Positions 17,623-19,406 of a DNA stretch of 19,406 bases are shown piece after piece (the stretch's first letter is position 1; every line of letters begins with the position of its first letter). Made by a program: the position numbers and the translations under genes. The DNA comes from an uncultured Collinsella sp. (lineage in GTDB: Bacteria; Actinomycetota; Coriobacteriia; Coriobacteriales; Coriobacteriaceae): NCBI GenBank assembly GCA_900549135.1, contig URNI01000029.1:1-19406 (forward strand), given 5' to 3'. Under the pieces are notes generated by a model. That model was given only the letters and a program-made list of their open reading frames with translations, was not told the origin of the DNA and did no database searches.

Positions 17623-18888
17623 ATGGAAAATGCAAAGTTAAAGAGCAGCAAGGTTTACGCATGGGTTCTCGTAATCGCGCTCGGCCTTATGTCTGCCGGC
17701 ACGACCGGATCCTATAGCGTCATCGCGGGCTCCTTCGTCGCACCCGTGTGCGAGGAGTTCGGGTTTGACTATTCCATCTTCTCGTATTACTTCACCGCAA
17801 CGCTCATTGGTCTTGCGGCAGCTCTTCCGTTTGTCGGAAAACTCATTCCCAAGGTCGTTGGCAAGGTTTGGCTCCCCGTTGTCGAGCTTATTTTGCTTGC
17901 TGCCGGCGCAGGCATGGCCTTCTACACCGAAGTCTGGATGTTCATCGCCGCTGGCGCCCTGATTGGCGTTTGCTTCGCCTTCACCACCGGCGTCGCTATG
18001 TCCGACGTTATTGACCAGTGGTTCAAAAAATCTGGTGGCCTGGCAATCGGTCTCGCTTGGGCAGTGAACTCGATTTACATGCTCATCATGAGTCCCGTCA
18101 TCACCTCTGTCATCGAGGCCGCTGGCTGGAGAACTGGTTATCTGGTGCTCGCCGGTGTTTCCGCAGTGCTCATTCTCCCAGCTTCCATTCTGATCATCCG
18201 CTACAAGCCTCAGGACAAGGGCATGCTGCCCTATGGCTACGTCGAGGGCGAGACGGTCACCGAGACCGAGGAGACGACCGAGGATAGCACGCGTGGCGTT
18301 AGCTATGCGCGCGCCATTAAGTCGCCTGCCTTCTTCTTCTGCATCGGCTTCCTCTGTCTCGTTCAGCTCACTTGCTGCATGAACCAGCTCTTCCCGACGT
18401 ATGCTTCCGAGGTTGGTTTTAGCCCCATGGTGGGCGGCTTCATGGTATCCGCTGCATCGCTCTTCGATCTGTTCCTCAATCCGATCGTCGGCACCACTTG
18501 CGATAAGTTTGGCAGCACGAAGGCTATTCTGGGCTGGCTCGCTGTCTCCATCCTCTCCTTTGTCATGCTCATGATGAGCAGCGGCAACTCGACGCTCAGC
18601 ATCCTCGCAGCAGGCGTGAACGACGTAATGTACGTCATCGCTGGCACTGCCCTGACCGTTTTGGTTATGGATGTCTTTGGCTCCCGCGATTTCGGTCGCA
18701 TCTTCGCGCTGATCTGCTCCGTGGGCTATATCGTCGGCGCCTTTGGCATGCCCGTTATGATGAAGGTCTATGAGCTTGTCGGCTCCTTCCAGGGCGTCTT
18801 CATCTTCTGCATCGCGTGCAACGTTATTATCGGCCTGTTCTTGCTGCTGGCAAAAAAGACTGGTAAGAACCTCTCCTGGGACGAATAG
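17623..18888 (+). CDS. MFS transporter, OFA-like (paralog 2)
   Basis: The product is 421 aa with about twelve hydrophobic segments and an acidic, Thr-rich central loop (GETVTETEETTEDSTRG). By eye it is roughly two-thirds identical to the first MFS protein in this window, sharing GLMSAGTTG, IAGSFVAPVCE, MSDVIDQWF, CMNQLFPTYASEVGF and SRDFGRI. ATG 17623 follows AGGAG (17610-17614) with 8 nt and is 11 nt after the carbamoyltransferase stop, so it is the third gene of that operon. In classical agmatine-deiminase operons this place is taken by an APC-type agmatine/putrescine antiporter. This MFS carrier is probably its functional replacement; its substrate and mode (uptake, exchange or export) are inferred only from position. 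Confidence 0.9.
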   Translation: MENAKLKSSKVYAWVLVIALGLMSAGTTGSYSVIAGSFVAPVCEEFGFDYSIFSYYFTATLIGLAAALPFVGKLIPKVVGKVWLPVVELILLAAGAGMAFYTEVWMFIAAGALIGVCFAFTTGVAMSDVIDQWFKKSGGLAIGLAWAVNSIYMLIMSPVITSVIEAAGWRTGYLVLAGVSAVLILPASILIIRYKPQDKGMLPYGYVEGETVTETEETTEDSTRGVSYARAIKSPAFFFCIGFLCLVQLTCCMNQLFPTYASEVGFSPMVGGFMVSAASLFDLFLNPIVGTTCDKFGSTKAILGWLAVSILSFVMLMMSSGNSTLSILAAGVNDVMYVIAGTALTVLVMDVFGSRDFGRIFALICSVGYIVGAFGMPVMMKVYELVGSFQGVFIFCIACNVIIGLFLLLAKKTGKNLSWDE

Positions 18889-18909
18889 TTCGATTCGTCT
18901 TAGACATAC

Positions 18910-18931
18910 GCTGTAGGGCTTAACCTGCAGC
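18910..18931 (+). other. Hairpin upstream of the terminator
   Basis: GCTGTAGG (18910-18917) pairs with CCTGCAGC (18924-18931) with one G-U wobble around a 6-nt loop. It lies directly before the terminator hairpin, forming a tandem stem pair at the operon end. Confidence 0.45.
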
Positions 18932-18938
18932 CGCTTTG

Positions 18939-18967
18939 GGGCATCGACTAACATCGGTGCCCTTTTT
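18939..18967 (+). terminator. Intrinsic terminator of the deiminase operon
   Basis: GGGCATCGA (18939-18947) pairs with TCGGTGCCC (18954-18962), one G-U wobble, 6-nt loop, followed by TTTTT (18963-18967). It lies 50 nt after the second MFS stop. Confidence 0.88.
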
Positions 18968-18972
18968 CATCG

Positions 18973-19005
18973 AATGTGACAAAGAAGCAGCCATTTTGTC
19001 ACATT
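18973..19005. repeat. Palindromic repeat, copy 2 (TGTGACAAAG type)
   Basis: AATGTGACAAA (18973-18983) and TTTGTCACATT (18995-19005) are exact inverse arms; the centre has diverged from the perfect copy at 12787-12819. As at copy 1, GAG follows the palindrome and a GGTCTAAT lies about 19 nt further on. Confidence 0.7.
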
Positions 19006-19022
19006 GAGTGGCATGTAAATCG

Positions 19023-19201
19023 AGGTCTAATACTTTTCCGAGAAGTGAACGGCCATACTTGGACCTCCGAAGCATCGACATTTTTAGGCATCAAAACCGC
19101 AGGATTTGACTGACAAAACCGCAGGAAATTGCATCTCAAAAGTGTCGATGCTTCGGGGGTGCGTTTTCACTCGTTCACTTCTCGGGAAAAGTATTAGACC
19201 T
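19023..19201. repeat. Nested inverted-repeat element, MITE-like
   Basis: The outer arms 19023-19050 and 19173-19201 are inverse complements of 28 and 29 nt that differ by one extra base (AGGTCTAATACTTTTCC start). The inner arms 19063-19085 and 19138-19160 (CCGAAGCATCGACA core) pair over 23 nt; their two differences are both G-U pairs in a plus-strand RNA. The loop carries CAAAACCGCAGGA twice (19092-19104 and 19114-19126). No coding capacity is seen. It could be a non-autonomous mobile element or a structured RNA. Confidence 0.75.
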
Positions 19202-19286
19202 TGTTGTATGGGGTGCGGCTGGAGGGTGGTCATCGTTCAGTAGCTACCTCTTCCTTGTGAATCGCCTGAAGCGCAAGGCATAATGC

Positions 19287-19318
19287 ATGTGACAAAGGGA
19301 CGGCCCCTTTGTTGTGTT
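19287..19318. repeat. Palindromic repeat, copy 3 (degenerate)
   Basis: ATGTGACAAAGGGAC (19287-19301) is followed after a G by an imperfect inverse arm GCCCCTTTGTTGTGTT. It is the third copy of the 12787-12819 palindrome. Together with copy 2 it brackets the large inverted repeat, 19 bp before the dus-like start codon. Confidence 0.6.
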
Positions 19319-19336
19319 GATATGAGAGAAGAGTAG

Positions 19337-19406
19337 ATGATCCTTTCGCTGGCCCCTATGGAGGGGATTACCGGGCATGTGTTCCGTCGCGTGCATGCGG
19401 AGTGCT
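19337..19406 (+). CDS. dus: tRNA-dihydrouridine synthase, 5' end only
   Basis: ATG at 19337 opens MILSLAPMEGITGHVFRRVH and continues to the window edge (23 codons). The pattern LAPMEGxTGxxFRRxH is the conserved N-terminus of the Dus family, FMN enzymes that reduce uridines in tRNA; the APM segment begins the TIM barrel near the flavin. Upstream GAGAGAAGAG is a modest ribosome binding site. Which Dus subtype it is cannot be told from so few residues. Confidence 0.82.
   Translation, partial: MILSLAPMEGITGHVFRRVHAEC

Noticed and set aside
17638..18954. 438-codon minus-strand frame over the second MFS gene
   Set aside because: Antisense shadow rich in Asp, Glu and His; it runs through the terminator and has no family signature.
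19092..19126. CRISPR-like pair of CAAAACCGCAGGA repeats
   Set aside because: Only two 13-nt copies with a 9-nt gap, inside a hairpin loop and without cas genes; not a CRISPR array.

Overview
The window looks like chromosomal DNA from a high-GC anaerobic gut actinobacterium of the Coriobacteriia, most likely Collinsella or a close relative. This is inferred from gene families, strong AAGGAG-type ribosome binding sites, codon use and repeat style; no rRNA or marker gene is present to prove it.

Layout. (1) 1-2000: a minus-strand LuxR-type regulator, a remnant of a surface-anchor C-terminus beyond its 3' end, and about 600 bp without a convincing gene. (2) 1943-3571: a GC-rich plus-strand module with a consensus-like promoter, a PadR regulator, a DUF1700/HAAS-type membrane protein, a short one-helix protein, and a small ORF broken by an in-frame TGA. 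(3) 3600-5336: an unrecognised 227-aa protein, an unidentified coding-like remnant, and a decayed arginase-family fragment ending against the next gene. (4) 5337-9386: a minus-strand two-component pair (OmpR-type regulator and histidine kinase) divergent from a three-gene redox operon (CXXC mini-protein, NapH-like polyferredoxin, TlpA-like lipoprotein) that ends at a strong terminator. (5) 9534-12788: a 1084-aa fused ATPase/FtsX-type ABC transporter with a very large extracytoplasmic domain. (6) 12840-18967: a guanidine-compound catabolic locus with an MFS transporter, a convergent TetR regulator, a divergent agmatine-deiminase-family enzyme, a variant carbamoyltransferase and a second paralogous MFS transporter. 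(7) 18970-19406: a repeat-rich intergenic region with a roughly 180-bp nested inverted repeat bracketed by two copies of a palindrome, then the 5' end of a tRNA-dihydrouridine synthase gene.

The most notable system is region 6. A deiminase and a carbamoyltransferase are the first two enzymes of an agmatine-deiminase-like route (guanidino compound to carbamoyl compound to amine plus carbamoyl phosphate). No carbamate kinase and no APC-type antiporter is present. Two related MFS carriers take the transporter position, and similar operator-like sequences precede both transcription units that flank the TetR gene. The carbamoyltransferase keeps the carbamoyl-phosphate motifs but has HELP where ornithine and putrescine enzymes have HCLP, so its second substrate is open.

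The redox operon in region 4 is probably an electron relay that carries reducing power across the membrane to an exported thioredoxin-like lipoprotein, perhaps under control of the divergent two-component pair. All calls come from reading the sequence; no database search was run.
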